Source of the DNA: Actinomycetes bacterium
GTDB lineage: Bacteria; Actinomycetota; Acidimicrobiia; Acidimicrobiales; JAKAVM01
Direction of reading: 5' to 3'
Length of the DNA stretch: 42,932 nucleotides
Assembly (NCBI GenBank): GCA_021827485.1
Contig: JAKAVM010000085.1
Coordinates: 1 to 42,932 of the forward strand
The notes beneath the pieces are model-generated. The model saw only the letters and a program-made list of their open reading frames with translations. It searched no databases and was not told the origin of the DNA. Shown piece by piece: positions 1 through 8,736 of the stretch (position 1 is its first letter; every line of letters starts with the position of its first letter). The translations under genes were made by a program, and so were the position numbers.

Positions 1-904
1 TGTGTGGTCCTATCAATGAATTGACGTATAGCAAATCTGAGTAGTTTGGGTTCTTGGTAGATGTTGAGGCCCACAATGGACGCTGCAAATTTGCTCCTGC
101 ACGCTCTAACTTTGACCATCTCTCACCGGAAAACGTCTCTAGGAAAAGCTTGTAAGCCAGTTGTGCTTGGGCCACTGCGGCTTTGCCATAAAGCGCGCTT
201 GCACCTTTTTCAAAGGTGGGATTGCTTTGTGTCATTAGCTCTAGTCGACGATCTACTTCAGTATCAACACGACTAACAAAAAACGAGGCAACCGAGGAGA
301 CAGACGCCACTTCGTTAGGTGTAGCACCCTTTGAGATGTATAACTCAAGTCCTTTCAAATAGGAATCCATCACTTGTGCGTATCGTTCAAGCGAAAAGAT
401 CAATGTCACATTGATTGAGATTCCTTCTGATATCATTTGTTCAATTGCGGGTAATCCCTCAAGCGTGGCTGGGATTTTAACCAAGAGGTTTGGCTTGTTG
501 ATTGAACCATGAAGTTCGCGAGCAGCTCTAATGGTACCGGTCGTATCGTATGCCAAGTGAGGACCTACCTCTATCGAAACAAATCCGTCCGATCCTCCCG
601 AGGATTGATAAAGCGGACCAAGTACATCTAGGGCTTTCGAAATATCCTCTTTGGCCATTTCCCAGTAGGAATCCTCGACGCTTTTCGTGGAAATAAGATC
701 GAAAAACTGTTCGTCATAGTCGCTAGAGTCTTCGATAGCCTTAGCAAATATTGTTGGATTTGAGGTCAGTCCACGAATACCTTGCTCGACCAAGCCAGCA
801 AGTTTGCCAGAGGTGAGATATGAACGCTTGATATTATCGAGCCATGGACTCTGGCCACCAGTCTCGAATAGCTCATTTAGTTTTGTAGTTGTAGTTCCGG
901 TCAT
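1..904 (-). CDS. tal: Transaldolase, C-terminus cut by window edge
   Basis: Transaldolase transfers a dihydroxyacetone unit between sugar phosphates in the non-oxidative pentose phosphate pathway in the cytoplasm. I translated the minus strand from the ATG at 904, which has a GGAG ribosome site just upstream. The frame is open for 301 codons to the left window edge without a stop. The sequence shows the family features: an N-terminal 'GIRGLTSNPTIF' segment, an 'SIEVGPHLAYDT' strand, and 'LLVKIPAT', whose lysine is the expected Schiff-base residue. Length and these motifs fit the longer transaldolase subfamily (about 360-370 residues) found in actinobacteria, so roughly 60-70 residues are missing. 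It starts 41 bases after the tkt stop, so the two are very likely co-transcribed. Confidence 0.93.
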   Translation of the reverse strand, partial: MTGTTTTKLNELFETGGQSPWLDNIKRSYLTSGKLAGLVEQGIRGLTSNPTIFAKAIEDSSDYDEQFFDLISTKSVEDSYWEMAKEDISKALDVLGPLYQSSGGSDGFVSIEVGPHLAYDTTGTIRAARELHGSINKPNLLVKIPATLEGLPAIEQMISEGISINVTLIFSLERYAQVMDSYLKGLELYISKGATPNEVASVSSVASFFVSRVDTEVDRRLELMTQSNPTFEKGASALYGKAAVAQAQLAYKLFLETFSGERWSKLERAGANLQRPLWASTSTKNPNYSDLLYVNSLIGPH

Positions 905-945
905 CTCTGGCGGCTCCTTTCCATAAAGACATCAATAATTGTAAT

Positions 946-2955
946 TTAGCTAATTGGTAAAGCAATTTCTAAGGCTTTCTTAGCAATATTCTCTGGAGTG
1001 AAGCCGAATTTCTCCATGTTGGTAGCACCTGGAGCACTTGCCCCGAATCTATCTATTGAGATTGAAGAGCTGGCGTATCGGTACCAGCCAAAGCTTGCGC
1101 CAGCTTCAACAGAAAGAGTAGGTATGCCTTTGGGCAGCACACTGTGCTGATATTTGAGACCTTGTTGATCGAATAACTCCCACGATGGCATCGAAACCAT
1201 TCTTACATTGTATTTTTCCTGACTGACGAGTTTAGCAGCCTCCAATGACGGACCTACTTCACTTCCAGTAGCGATGATGATTACGTCTGGCTGCCCACCG
1301 CTGCTCCGTCCAAAACTCTCATATAGCGTATATGCGCCAAATCTTACTTTTCCGGTCTCAAGGTCATTTGGTAGATCAAGAATTGGAATGGCCTGTCTGG
1401 AAAGTATCAGTGCTACAGGTCCGTTATGGGTGAGTGAGTAAATCAGTGCCTGGGAGCATTCATTGGCATCCGCAGGTCTAATTACAACTAGGTCAGGTAC
1501 GGCTCTAAGGGCGGCAAGGTGTTCAATTGGTTGGTGAGTAGGTCCATCTTCACCAAGACCTATCGAATCGTGAGTGAAGGAGTAAATAACTGGGGCCTTT
1601 GAAAGCGCGGCCAATCGTATTGCTGGTTTCATGTAGTCTGAGAAAACAAAAAAGGTACCTCCGACGGGCTTTACTCCTCCATGGAGGGCCATGCCATTCA
1701 TTATTGACCCCATTGCATGCTCGCGAATCCCATATGCTATTTGTCGTCCAGCCGGATTGTCTTTGGACTGTAAAGTATCGTTATCGAGAGCAACTCCAGT
1801 ATTGCCGGTTAGGTCAGCTCCACCCGACAAGATAGTAGGATGGATTTGCGCAATTGCATTAAGACATTGTTTCATGGCTTGACGAGTCGCAATACTGCCA
1901 CCCTTGGAAAACTTAGGCATTTCAATCGCTTTACATAGTGAGGAATCTAGACTTTGAGCGATTTCCCACAACTTTGCTTTATCGGGATTTAACTTAGCCC
2001 AATTGCTAACTTGCTGGCGCCACTGAGAGGACCTGGTCGCTGCCTTATCCGCAATTTTGCTACAGTGCTCTATGACCACCTCGGGTACCCAGAAAGTTTT
2101 ATCGGCTGGTAAGCCTAAGATCTCCTTAGTTCGGGCAATTTCTTCTTCTCCGAATGGTTCACCATGAGCTTCTTTAGTATCTGTTCGGTTTGGCGACGGC
2201 CAACCAATGTGGGAACGTAAAATGATGAGAGATGGTTTGTCCGGCACCTCCATTGCTTGTCGTATTGAGATTTCAAGCTTGTCCAAATCATTGGCTGATT
2301 CGCCAATATCATTAACGTGCCACCCATAGGCTTCAAATCTCTCAACACGATTGTCATCATATGCAAGTTCCGTGGGACCATCTATAGTTATATGATTGTC
2401 GTCATATATATAGATCAGTCGTCCTAGCCCTAAGTGGCCCGCTAAGGACGCGGCTTCATGACTTATTCCCTCCTCCATGCAACCATCGCCAGCAATCACG
2501 AAGGTATAGTGGTCGCAAACTTCTGGACTAAATTGATTTCGGAGAAAGCGCTCTGCGATACCCATGCCGACCCCATTAGCAACTCCCTGCCCAAGTGGAC
2601 CTGTGGTAACTTCAACTCCACTCGTATGATGTACCTCTGGGTGTCCGGGTGTCTTGCTTTCCCACTGACGGAAATTCTTAATGTCATCAATGGTGAGCCC
2701 GAAGCCGTAGAGATATAGATAAGAGTACAAGAGGATTGATGCATGACCGGCAGACAAAACAAAACGGTCGCGGTCGGGCCACTGGGGCCAAGCTGGGTCG
2801 TAGCTCATCACGTTGTTGAAAAGAACATACGCTAACGGAGCCAAGGCCATGGCAGTTCCACTGTGGCCAGAGTTGGCTTTTTGTGGGGCATCCATAGCCA
2901 ATCCACGGACGACATTTATTGTTAGTAGATCGATTTGTGCATCTGTTGACTGCAT
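946..2955 (-). CDS. tkt: Transketolase
   Basis: A thiamine-diphosphate enzyme that moves two-carbon ketol units between sugar phosphates and works together with the downstream transaldolase. The 669-residue length is normal for the family. The N-terminal domain has 'KANSGHSGTAMALAPLAY' with catalytic His31, and the ThDP/metal motif GDG at 156-158 with Asn187 at the end of 'YDDNHITIDG'. The pyrimidine domain has 'GIREHAMG', holding the conserved catalytic Glu, and 'GLGEDGPTHQPIEHLAALR'. It ends in a C-terminal domain with 'IIIATGSEVGPSLEAAK'. It begins at an ATG at 2955. The 138 bases between it and the divergent thioesterase gene must hold promoters in both directions, but I could not identify clear -35/-10 pairs. 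Confidence 0.97.
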   Translation of the reverse strand: MQSTDAQIDLLTINVVRGLAMDAPQKANSGHSGTAMALAPLAYVLFNNVMSYDPAWPQWPDRDRFVLSAGHASILLYSYLYLYGFGLTIDDIKNFRQWESKTPGHPEVHHTSGVEVTTGPLGQGVANGVGMGIAERFLRNQFSPEVCDHYTFVIAGDGCMEEGISHEAASLAGHLGLGRLIYIYDDNHITIDGPTELAYDDNRVERFEAYGWHVNDIGESANDLDKLEISIRQAMEVPDKPSLIILRSHIGWPSPNRTDTKEAHGEPFGEEEIARTKEILGLPADKTFWVPEVVIEHCSKIADKAATRSSQWRQQVSNWAKLNPDKAKLWEIAQSLDSSLCKAIEMPKFSKGGSIATRQAMKQCLNAIAQIHPTILSGGADLTGNTGVALDNDTLQSKDNPAGRQIAYGIREHAMGSIMNGMALHGGVKPVGGTFFVFSDYMKPAIRLAALSKAPVIYSFTHDSIGLGEDGPTHQPIEHLAALRAVPDLVVIRPADANECSQALIYSLTHNGPVALILSRQAIPILDLPNDLETGKVRFGAYTLYESFGRSSGGQPDVIIIATGSEVGPSLEAAKLVSQEKYNVRMVSMPSWELFDQQGLKYQHSVLPKGIPTLSVEAGASFGWYRYASSSISIDRFGASAPGATNMEKFGFTPENIAKKALEIALPIS

Positions 2956-3093
2956 TTAGCCAGCCTACTATGAAGCCATCACGCAATACCTGCGAGACTA
3001 CAACTAGGCGTGTCTGCCAATATTATTGTCGATAGTGGATTAGCTGACCTGAGGCGTTCTAAGATTCCTAAAGTGGCTGGAGATTTGGCATAG

Positions 3094-3546
3094 GTGAGCA
3101 AACCTAGTTCTAGTAGCGGGGTCCAGGTCCCCCCAAACTGCGATCTTACGCTTGGAATTATATGTATTGATAAATCTAGTGCAGGTACAAGTGTCTGGAG
3201 GATGAAATGCGATGAGCGATTTGCTAATCCAATAGGTATTATCCAGGGAGGATTCATCTCGGCCATGGCTGATTCGGCAATGGGAGCCTGTTCGATAAGC
3301 TTTGCTCAAAAAGACGGGAAGAAGGTAATTTCAGCAAACGCAGAGATGAAAATCAGCTTTTTCAAACCTGCGAAAGTCGGTTCGACACTTACGTGTACGG
3401 CGCAAGTCGTTTCAGGTGGCAGCAGGGTTACTTTTCTAGAAGCTACTGTCGAGGACGATAACAATACTATTATTGCTAAGGCAACATCCACCTATATAAT
3501 TACTCCCCGCAAACCCGACGAAAGCCAGGATCCTAAGCTCAGATGA
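3094..3546 (+). CDS. PaaI-type hotdog-fold thioesterase
   Basis: Probable acyl-CoA (or aryl-CoA) thioesterase of the hotdog superfamily, cytoplasmic. Residues 51-64 read 'QGGFISAMADSAMG', the PaaI/YbgC-type signature in which the loop and following helix carry the catalytic Asp. This is followed by the expected strands ('KVISANAEMKISFFKPAKVG', then 'GSRVTFLEATVEDDNNTIIAKATSTYII'). The start is a GTG with GGAG at 3079-3082, 11 bases upstream. The first 15 residues are Ser/Pro-rich and may not be part of the fold. The stop overlaps the next gene by an ATGA junction, which suggests translational coupling to a membrane protein. The substrate cannot be told from sequence. Confidence 0.82.
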   Translation: MSKPSSSSGVQVPPNCDLTLGIICIDKSSAGTSVWRMKCDERFANPIGIIQGGFISAMADSAMGACSISFAQKDGKKVISANAEMKISFFKPAKVGSTLTCTAQVVSGGSRVTFLEATVEDDNNTIIAKATSTYIITPRKPDESQDPKLR

Positions 3547-3851
3547 AAGAAGAATTAAGCGAACTATGGGAACTTATTGTCGCATATATCAAGCAAGAAA
3601 CTGTTGTTCCCCTAAAGTCGATTTTGAGATTCCTGGTATATGGATTGGTTGGTTCAATAGTAATGATATTCGGATTTGGTTTTATGGTTTTGGGGGTTCT
3701 CAGGCTTGTCCAAAACGAAACGGGATCTAGTTTTCGAGGGCACCTAAGTTGGATCCCTTATATTGTGGCATTATTTTTTGCGCTTATGTTGGGTGGGCTA
3801 AGTTTCCTTGGAATATCGAGACATAGCAAGTCGAGAGAGCGTAGTGATTAG
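3543..3851 (+). CDS. Small membrane protein, actinobacterial holin-X-like
   Basis: A 102-residue protein with an amphipathic N-terminal helix ('KEELSELWELIVAYIKQE') and two hydrophobic membrane segments, at about residues 30-54 and 68-91, followed by a short basic/acidic tail. This layout resembles the 'putative actinobacterial holin-X / phage holin family' proteins seen in many actinobacterial genomes. Those are not phage holins as such, and their function is unknown. The ATG overlaps the thioesterase stop by four bases. The next two genes are also small membrane proteins, so the three may form one envelope-associated unit. Confidence 0.7.
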   Translation: MKEELSELWELIVAYIKQETVVPLKSILRFLVYGLVGSIVMIFGFGFMVLGVLRLVQNETGSSFRGHLSWIPYIVALFFALMLGGLSFLGISRHSKSRERSD

Positions 3852-3890
3852 TGGGCTTGAAAGATCAACAGAATATGAAGGATGAGTGAA

Positions 3891-4145
3891 ATGGTCAGAG
3901 ATATAGAGGCAGCAACTAACGGAAAGATAGTCGGAAGCGGTATTGATGGCAAAATAACTCGTGACGATATTGCGACTAAATTGCGCTCAATCACAGGAGA
4001 TAGAGGCAATGAGATTAAAAGTGATCCTACTAAATCGCCCATAGTATTAGCACTAGTTGTCGGAGGGGCAATCGTCTGTGCCTATTTGCTAGGCCGTCGT
4101 AAAGGCGGGAAAGGTCGAGCGGTTGTAGAGATTCGAAGAATATAA
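3891..4145 (+). CDS. Small single-pass membrane protein, unknown function
   Basis: About 84 residues. The N-terminal half is soluble and charged ('MVRDIEAATNGKIVGSGIDG', then 'KITRDDIATKLRSITGDRG'), followed by one membrane helix ('PIVLALVVGGAIVCAYLLG') and a basic tail 'RRKGGKGR', which predicts the tail on the cytoplasmic side. I chose the ATG at 3891 because AGGA at 3879-3882 lies 8 bases upstream. An in-frame ATG at 3882 would add three residues but has no good ribosome site. The mix resembles the helix-plus-anchor proteins often found beside holin-X-like genes. No function can be assigned. Confidence 0.6.
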   Translation: MVRDIEAATNGKIVGSGIDGKITRDDIATKLRSITGDRGNEIKSDPTKSPIVLALVVGGAIVCAYLLGRRKGGKGRAVVEIRRI

Positions 4146-4159
4146 GTAAGAAGTAACTG

Positions 4160-4375
4160 TTGGTTTCTAAGTTGATTTTGCGATTACTAAATCGGATCTC
4201 CAAGCGGGCATTTGTTGAAGGCTTCCTAAGAAAAGATGCTTTGTGGGCAGTTCTAGCAGTAGCTGCTTTTTTGTTTAAGCGTTTTCTAAGTTACGACTCA
4301 AGTAAAGTCGTTTTTTCCAAGACTCTCAATAAAGGTGAAGGAGTTGAGATCATCAATCTTGGAAGGCAAAAATAA
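4160..4375 (+). CDS. Small hypothetical membrane protein
   Basis: A 71-residue product from a TTG start 14 bases after the previous stop. It has a basic N-terminus, one hydrophobic segment ('ALWAVLAVAAFLFKRFL', about residues 27-43), and a short tail ending in 'GEGVEIINLGRQK'. Its position in an otherwise gap-free gene run supports a real gene, and the 'GE.V.I..LG' tail looks non-random. Small genes of this type occur in holin-X-like neighbourhoods in actinobacteria. The ribosome site is weak and there is no ATG alternative, so the start is uncertain. Function unknown. Confidence 0.5.
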   Translation: MVSKLILRLLNRISKRAFVEGFLRKDALWAVLAVAAFLFKRFLSYDSSKVVFSKTLNKGEGVEIINLGRQK

Positions 4376-4393
4376 CATGGGTATGTACGCCAA

Positions 4394-5248
4394 GTGGGAT
4401 ACCACCTCGCACAGCTCATTGAAAAATCACGACAAGTGAGTGAGCAAAGTCTGGCTTTACACTTTAGGGTCGGTGATGACGTTCTTCTTGTAGACAAGAA
4501 GAAGCGCAGATACATTTTAAAGCTGAAACCTGGTGGAATCTTTAGTAGTCACCTCGGGGCGATTCCCCACGATAGAGTAATTGGTCAAACTTATGGATCT
4601 CGAATAGAACTTGCCAATGGCAATACTCTAATTGCTCTAAAGCCAACGTTGGCTGAGAATATACTTGAGATGCCTCGTGGCGCGCAGGTCATCTATCCGA
4701 AAGACCTAGGGGCGATATTGATTTACGCTGATGTATTCATGAACGTTTCAGTACTTGAAGCCGGAGTTGGCTCCGGAGCTTTGTCGATGGCATTACTGGG
4801 TTGCGGAGCAACTGTCACTGGATATGAACTTCGTGAAGATTTTGCAAATCGGGCCTTGAAGAATGTCAACGCAAGGCTTGGAGAAAAGTGTAAGTATAGT
4901 ATAGAACTCCGTGATATCTATGAAGGAATAGACGGGAAGTTTGACAGAATCATTTTAGACCTTCCTGAGCCGTGGAAAGTTATAGGACACGCGCAAAGCG
5001 CGCTTGTTCCGGGAGGTATTTTTCTATCATATCTTCCTACGATCAGCCAAGTAGTTGAGCTATATCGTGAATTTGCGAGAATCGGTGCAAGTTGTTTCGA
5101 TATAATTGAAACCTTTGAGGTAATGCAGCGTTATTGGCACGTAGATGGAAGGTCAGTGCGTCCTGAACATCGGATGGTTGGGCATACTGGCTTTATCGTT
5201 AGTGCGCGCTTGGTAAGTGATTCGACTAGTAAGGACCCATCAGAGTGA
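4394..5248 (+). CDS. trmI: tRNA (adenine-58-N1)-methyltransferase TrmI
   Basis: Methylates N1 of A58 in the tRNA T-loop using S-adenosylmethionine; the family is a homotetramer. The N-terminal part is the small beta domain ('FRVGDDVLLVDKKKRRYILK'). The class I Rossmann fold follows, with motif I 'VLEAGVGSGALSMALL' at about 120-135 and the catalytic-side 'DRIILDLPEPW' at about 196. The C-terminal 'RPEHRMVGHTGFIVSAR' is characteristic of TrmI. The start is uncertain: I give the GTG at 4394, but an in-frame GTG at 4436 would begin nearer the conserved domain, and neither has a strong ribosome site. In Mycobacterium trmI also lies next to the proteasome genes, which matches this order. It overlaps the next gene by four bases. 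Confidence 0.92.
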   Translation: MGYHLAQLIEKSRQVSEQSLALHFRVGDDVLLVDKKKRRYILKLKPGGIFSSHLGAIPHDRVIGQTYGSRIELANGNTLIALKPTLAENILEMPRGAQVIYPKDLGAILIYADVFMNVSVLEAGVGSGALSMALLGCGATVTGYELREDFANRALKNVNARLGEKCKYSIELRDIYEGIDGKFDRIILDLPEPWKVIGHAQSALVPGGIFLSYLPTISQVVELYREFARIGASCFDIIETFEVMQRYWHVDGRSVRPEHRMVGHTGFIVSARLVSDSTSKDPSE

Positions 5249-6432
5249 ATATTCTTGATTGGATTATTGTTGTAGTTATGTGTCTGGCAGCCTACGGTGG
5301 TTGGCACATTGGACTCTTGGCTAGGGTCTTCTCCTGGATAGGTATAGGAGTCGGGCTTTATTTTGGGGCAAAACTAGCTTACTTAGCTTTAGTCGCATTG
5401 AAGCTGTCTAACCCAGTTTTGAGCTTGGTTGTCGAAGTCGCGATCATAGCCAGTGTTTGCTTGATTTGTCAGTCAATTGGGATGTTTATTGGATTGAAAC
5501 TTTCCAAAATCGTTGGGCTAGGGCCTCTCAGGTTGCTCGATAAGATCCTTGGAGCGATATTTGGATTCGTTATGATAGTCGCGCTGGTTTGGATACTTAT
5601 CCCTTCGTTAGTAAATGTTAATGGAGTCGTATCTCGCCAGGCGAGAACATCGAAAATTGTTAGTGCAATTGGGAAATATCTACCCGGACAACCCGCTAGC
5701 ATTCGAAATTTTACTCAGTTAGTTGAATCAGGGAATTTCCCAGAAGTTTTTCAAGGTGTTTCATCTTCGCCCTATGCTGGACCCCCTCCAATTTCTAGCC
5801 CAGTTTCAGCACAGACCATATCTATTGCGGAAGCCTCAACCGTGAAGGTAACTGGAACTGCATGTGGCTATGTATTGGATGGTAGCGGATTTAGCGCAAT
5901 AGGCAATAATCTTGTTGTCACAAATGCTCACGTAATTGCCGGAGAAGCTAGAACGACTGTGATAACTCCTAATGGCTATCGGCTCAATGCCGTACCTATC
6001 GCATTTGATGAAAAAATAGACATAGCAATCCTTAGGGTTCCTGGTTTGCAACGCTACGATCCCCAAGAAGTTCCCTTGACGCTTACACCTGCACAAATCG
6101 GTTCGACAGTTGTAGATCTCGGTCATCCCGGTGGGGTGGATCAAATCGTAGTCGCACCAGCCAAGGTTTACTCTGAAGTAACCGCTACTGGTAGGGATCT
6201 GTACAATAGCGCAATTGTCTCACGCGATATTTACATACTCTCGGCTAAAATTATCCAAGGTGACTCGGGATCACCAATTGTCAACTCTTCCGGTCAAGCG
6301 GTCGGGGTGGTCTTTGCTCTAGCGCCCGACCAACCAAGCACGGGCTATGCCCTTGCTCCTAGCGAGGTTAGAAAAGTTGCGAACGAAATTTCACCCAACT
6401 CGGTTAGTACTGGCAGGTGTATAGCTGGCTAA
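5245..6432 (+). CDS. marP: MarP-like membrane-anchored serine protease (CvpA domain plus trypsin-like domain)
   Basis: Predicted periplasm-facing protease related to mycobacterial MarP (Rv3671c), needed there for pH homeostasis in acid. Residues 1-125 form a CvpA/colicin-V-like unit of four membrane helices. After a linker, residues 200-395 form a chymotrypsin-fold domain with triad His229 ('TNAHV'), Asp259 ('KIDIAIL') and Ser341 ('GDSGSP'). Cys207 and Cys392 sit at positions equivalent to the regulatory disulfide of MarP (family knowledge). The 395-residue length matches MarP (397). The GTG start overlaps the trmI stop as GTGA. An acid-protection protease would suit an acidophilic host, but that is inference. 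Confidence 0.9.
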   Translation: MNILDWIIVVVMCLAAYGGWHIGLLARVFSWIGIGVGLYFGAKLAYLALVALKLSNPVLSLVVEVAIIASVCLICQSIGMFIGLKLSKIVGLGPLRLLDKILGAIFGFVMIVALVWILIPSLVNVNGVVSRQARTSKIVSAIGKYLPGQPASIRNFTQLVESGNFPEVFQGVSSSPYAGPPPISSPVSAQTISIAEASTVKVTGTACGYVLDGSGFSAIGNNLVVTNAHVIAGEARTTVITPNGYRLNAVPIAFDEKIDIAILRVPGLQRYDPQEVPLTLTPAQIGSTVVDLGHPGGVDQIVVAPAKVYSEVTATGRDLYNSAIVSRDIYILSAKIIQGDSGSPIVNSSGQAVGVVFALAPDQPSTGYALAPSEVRKVANEISPNSVSTGRCIAG

Positions 6433-6450
6433 CCTGATAACTCTCAGGTT
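6431..6450. terminator. Short inverted repeat between convergent genes, possible bidirectional terminator
   Basis: AACCTGA (6431-6437) and TCAGGTT (6444-6450) form a perfect 7-bp stem with a 6-base loop. It sits exactly between the marP-like stop and the convergent ferredoxin stop. There is no T-run on either side, so it is not a textbook intrinsic terminator. Confidence 0.35.
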
Positions 6451-6452
6451 TA

Positions 6453-6692
<240 letters not shown>

Positions 6693-6832
6693 CTACTATT
6701 GAAACTAATTCTTTCAGGGCTGAATGTCAACTACGCCACTATTTTTGCTGTAAGAGTAGGCTTGAAGGTTTTCGACCCCACGTGTCCCCAACTTTGCTTG
6801 CCTGGGGGTGTATCGTCAGATATAGAGAGTGA

Positions 6833-6840
6833 GGAGGTGA
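6833..6840 (+). promoter_or_regulatory. Strong Shine-Dalgarno site that fixes the mpa start
   Basis: GGAGGTGA at 6833-6840 is a near-perfect anti-16S match, five bases before the ATG at 6846. The reading frame is open upstream to 6699, but those 49 codons look non-coding and lie in the divergent promoter gap. This site therefore places the Mpa start at 6846. Confidence 0.85.
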
Positions 6841-6845
6841 TAATA

Positions 6846-8678
6846 ATGACAGAGCCAACCAAGCCAAAGTTGCCCAATGACAACAAAGTACAAGATCTGG
6901 ATAATACAGGTGACGAAGAGAATTATCTAGAAGTCACCAGTAACCCAGAAACACAATCGACACAATCACAAGAAAGCCAGTTAGAGGAAGTTGAAGCGGA
7001 ACTTGCCTACTTGCGCAAGAAGCTGCAAGAAGCCCCCAAGAGGGTGAGAACGCTTGAAGAGAAATTGCTAGAAGTCAAAGGCCAACTTGCGCATGCTATA
7101 TCGCAAAACGAAAAACTTACCTTTACGCTTAGTCAAGCCAGAGAGCATATCGCAACACTTCGAGAAGAAGTAGATAAGTTATCTCAACCTCCTAGCGCAT
7201 ATGCGACCTTCTTAAATGCCAATGATGATGAAACAGTAGATATCTATGCTTCGGGTCGTAAGATGAGAGTTGCAGTTCATCCTTCTATAAACGTGAAAGA
7301 GCTTGAACGGGGTCAAGAAGTTGCTCTCAACGAATCCTTCAATGTTACTTTGGTTCGTGGACCCGACTTATCGGGGGAGATTGTGACTTTGCGCGAAGTA
7401 ATGGAGGATGGATTGCGTGCAGTAGTTACAGGTAGGGCAGACGAAGAGAGGGTTGCCGAGCTTGGTTCAAGCCTCATTGGTGCTAAGTTGCGCGCTGGCG
7501 ATTGGCTTCGAATGGATTCTCGTACCGGGTTGCTGCTTGAGAAACTTGCCCGTCCTGAAGTTGATGAGCTGATCTTAGAAGAAGTACCCGATATTTCTTA
7601 TGAGGATGTTGGTGGTTTAGATTCTCAGATTGAAGATATAACTGATGCCGTCGAACTTCCATTCTTGCATCGCGAACTATTTGCTCAGTATAAGTTACCG
7701 GCACCCAAAGGCGTTCTTCTTTATGGGCCGCCAGGATGTGGCAAGACTTTAATTGCTAAGGCTGTTGCAAACTCCCTTGCCAAGAAGGTAGCTCAGCTGC
7801 ACGGAACTTCAGGTGGTAAGAGCTATTTTCTAAACGTTAAAGGGCCCGAACTGTTGAATAAATATGTCGGGGAGACTGAGCGCCAAATTAGGTTGGTATT
7901 TCAGAGGGCCAGAGAGAAAGCCGACGAAGGGGTTCCAGTTATTGTGTTCTTCGATGAGATGGATTCACTTTTTCGGACCCGAGGGAGTGGTATCAGCTCT
8001 GACATGGAATCGACCGTTGTCCCCCAGCTATTGGCCGAAATTGATGGTGTTGAAACGCTGCGAAACGTAATAGTTATCGGAGCGTCAAATCGTGAAGACC
8101 TGATTGACCCGGCGATTCTGAGGCCGGGGAGACTTGACGTAAAGATCAAGATAGAACGACCAGGCAAGGAAGCGGCGGCTTCTATATTTAGTCGCTATCT
8201 AACGCCAGACCTTCCTATCGATTCCGATGAGGTGGCAGCCCTTGGAGGAGGCGACTGCGCTAAAGCTTGCCAGGCAATGATCGAATCGGTCGTTGAAGAA
8301 ATGTATCGGGACACAGATGAAAATCGCTTTTTAGAGGTTACTTATCAAAACGGAGACAAGGAGATTCTCTATTTCAAAGACTTTGCTTCAGGTGCAATGA
8401 TTGAGAACATCGTTCGAAGGGCAAAGAAGCTATCAATCAAGAGGGCAATTTCTAATGAAGCCAGTGGGATACGCAAGGCAGACCTTTTTGAGTCGATGAG
8501 GCAAGAGTATAAGGAAAATGAGGATTTGCCCAATACAACCAACCCAGACGACTGGGCGCGGATTTCGGGTAAAAAGGGTGAGAGAATTGTCTACATCAGA
8601 ACGCTTCTGTTTGAAGAGGGCAAAGATGCAAAGGGCGGAAGGTCTATAGAGAAAGTTGGAACCGGCCAGTATCTATAA
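6846..8678 (+). CDS. mpa: Proteasome-associated AAA ATPase (Mpa/ARC)
   Basis: A hexameric ring ATPase that recognises Pup on tagged proteins, unfolds them and feeds them into the 20S proteasome. With the start at 6846 it is 610 residues, normal for the family. Order: an acidic, disordered N-terminus; a coiled coil at about residues 35-110 ('[18 protein letters not shown]' onward) that binds Pup; tandem OB domains; then the AAA module with Walker A 'GPPGCGKT', Walker B '[10 protein letters not shown]' and the arginine-finger region 'LRPGRLD'. The protein ends in 'GTGQYL', the C-terminal Tyr-containing docking tail that inserts in the proteasome alpha-ring pockets. It is the first gene of a plus-strand series through pafA. 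Confidence 0.97.
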   Translation: MTEPTKPKLPNDNKVQDLDNTGDEENYLEVTSNPETQSTQSQESQLEEVEAELAYLRKKLQEAPKRVRTLEEKLLEVKGQLAHAISQNEKLTFTLSQAREHIATLREEVDKLSQPPSAYATFLNANDDETVDIYASGRKMRVAVHPSINVKELERGQEVALNESFNVTLVRGPDLSGEIVTLREVMEDGLRAVVTGRADEERVAELGSSLIGAKLRAGDWLRMDSRTGLLLEKLARPEVDELILEEVPDISYEDVGGLDSQIEDITDAVELPFLHRELFAQYKLPAPKGVLLYGPPGCGKTLIAKAVANSLAKKVAQLHGTSGGKSYFLNVKGPELLNKYVGETERQIRLVFQRAREKADEGVPVIVFFDEMDSLFRTRGSGISSDMESTVVPQLLAEIDGVETLRNVIVIGASNREDLIDPAILRPGRLDVKIKIERPGKEAAASIFSRYLTPDLPIDSDEVAALGGGDCAKACQAMIESVVEEMYRDTDENRFLEVTYQNGDKEILYFKDFASGAMIENIVRRAKKLSIKRAISNEASGIRKADLFESMRQEYKENEDLPNTTNPDDWARISGKKGERIVYIRTLLFEEGKDAKGGRSIEKVGTGQYL

Positions 8679-8736
8679 CATCTGTAAAGACCTAATTACA
8701 AGCAATTGACCCACAAATCGACTAGGGTCATTTGAG

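Noticed and set aside
61-276. Open frame on the plus strand
   Set aside because: It lies antisense within the transaldolase gene, which has full family motifs.
3543-3851. Prophage remnant based on the holin-like protein
   Set aside because: No other phage gene nearby; holin-X-like proteins are common chromosomal genes in actinobacteria.
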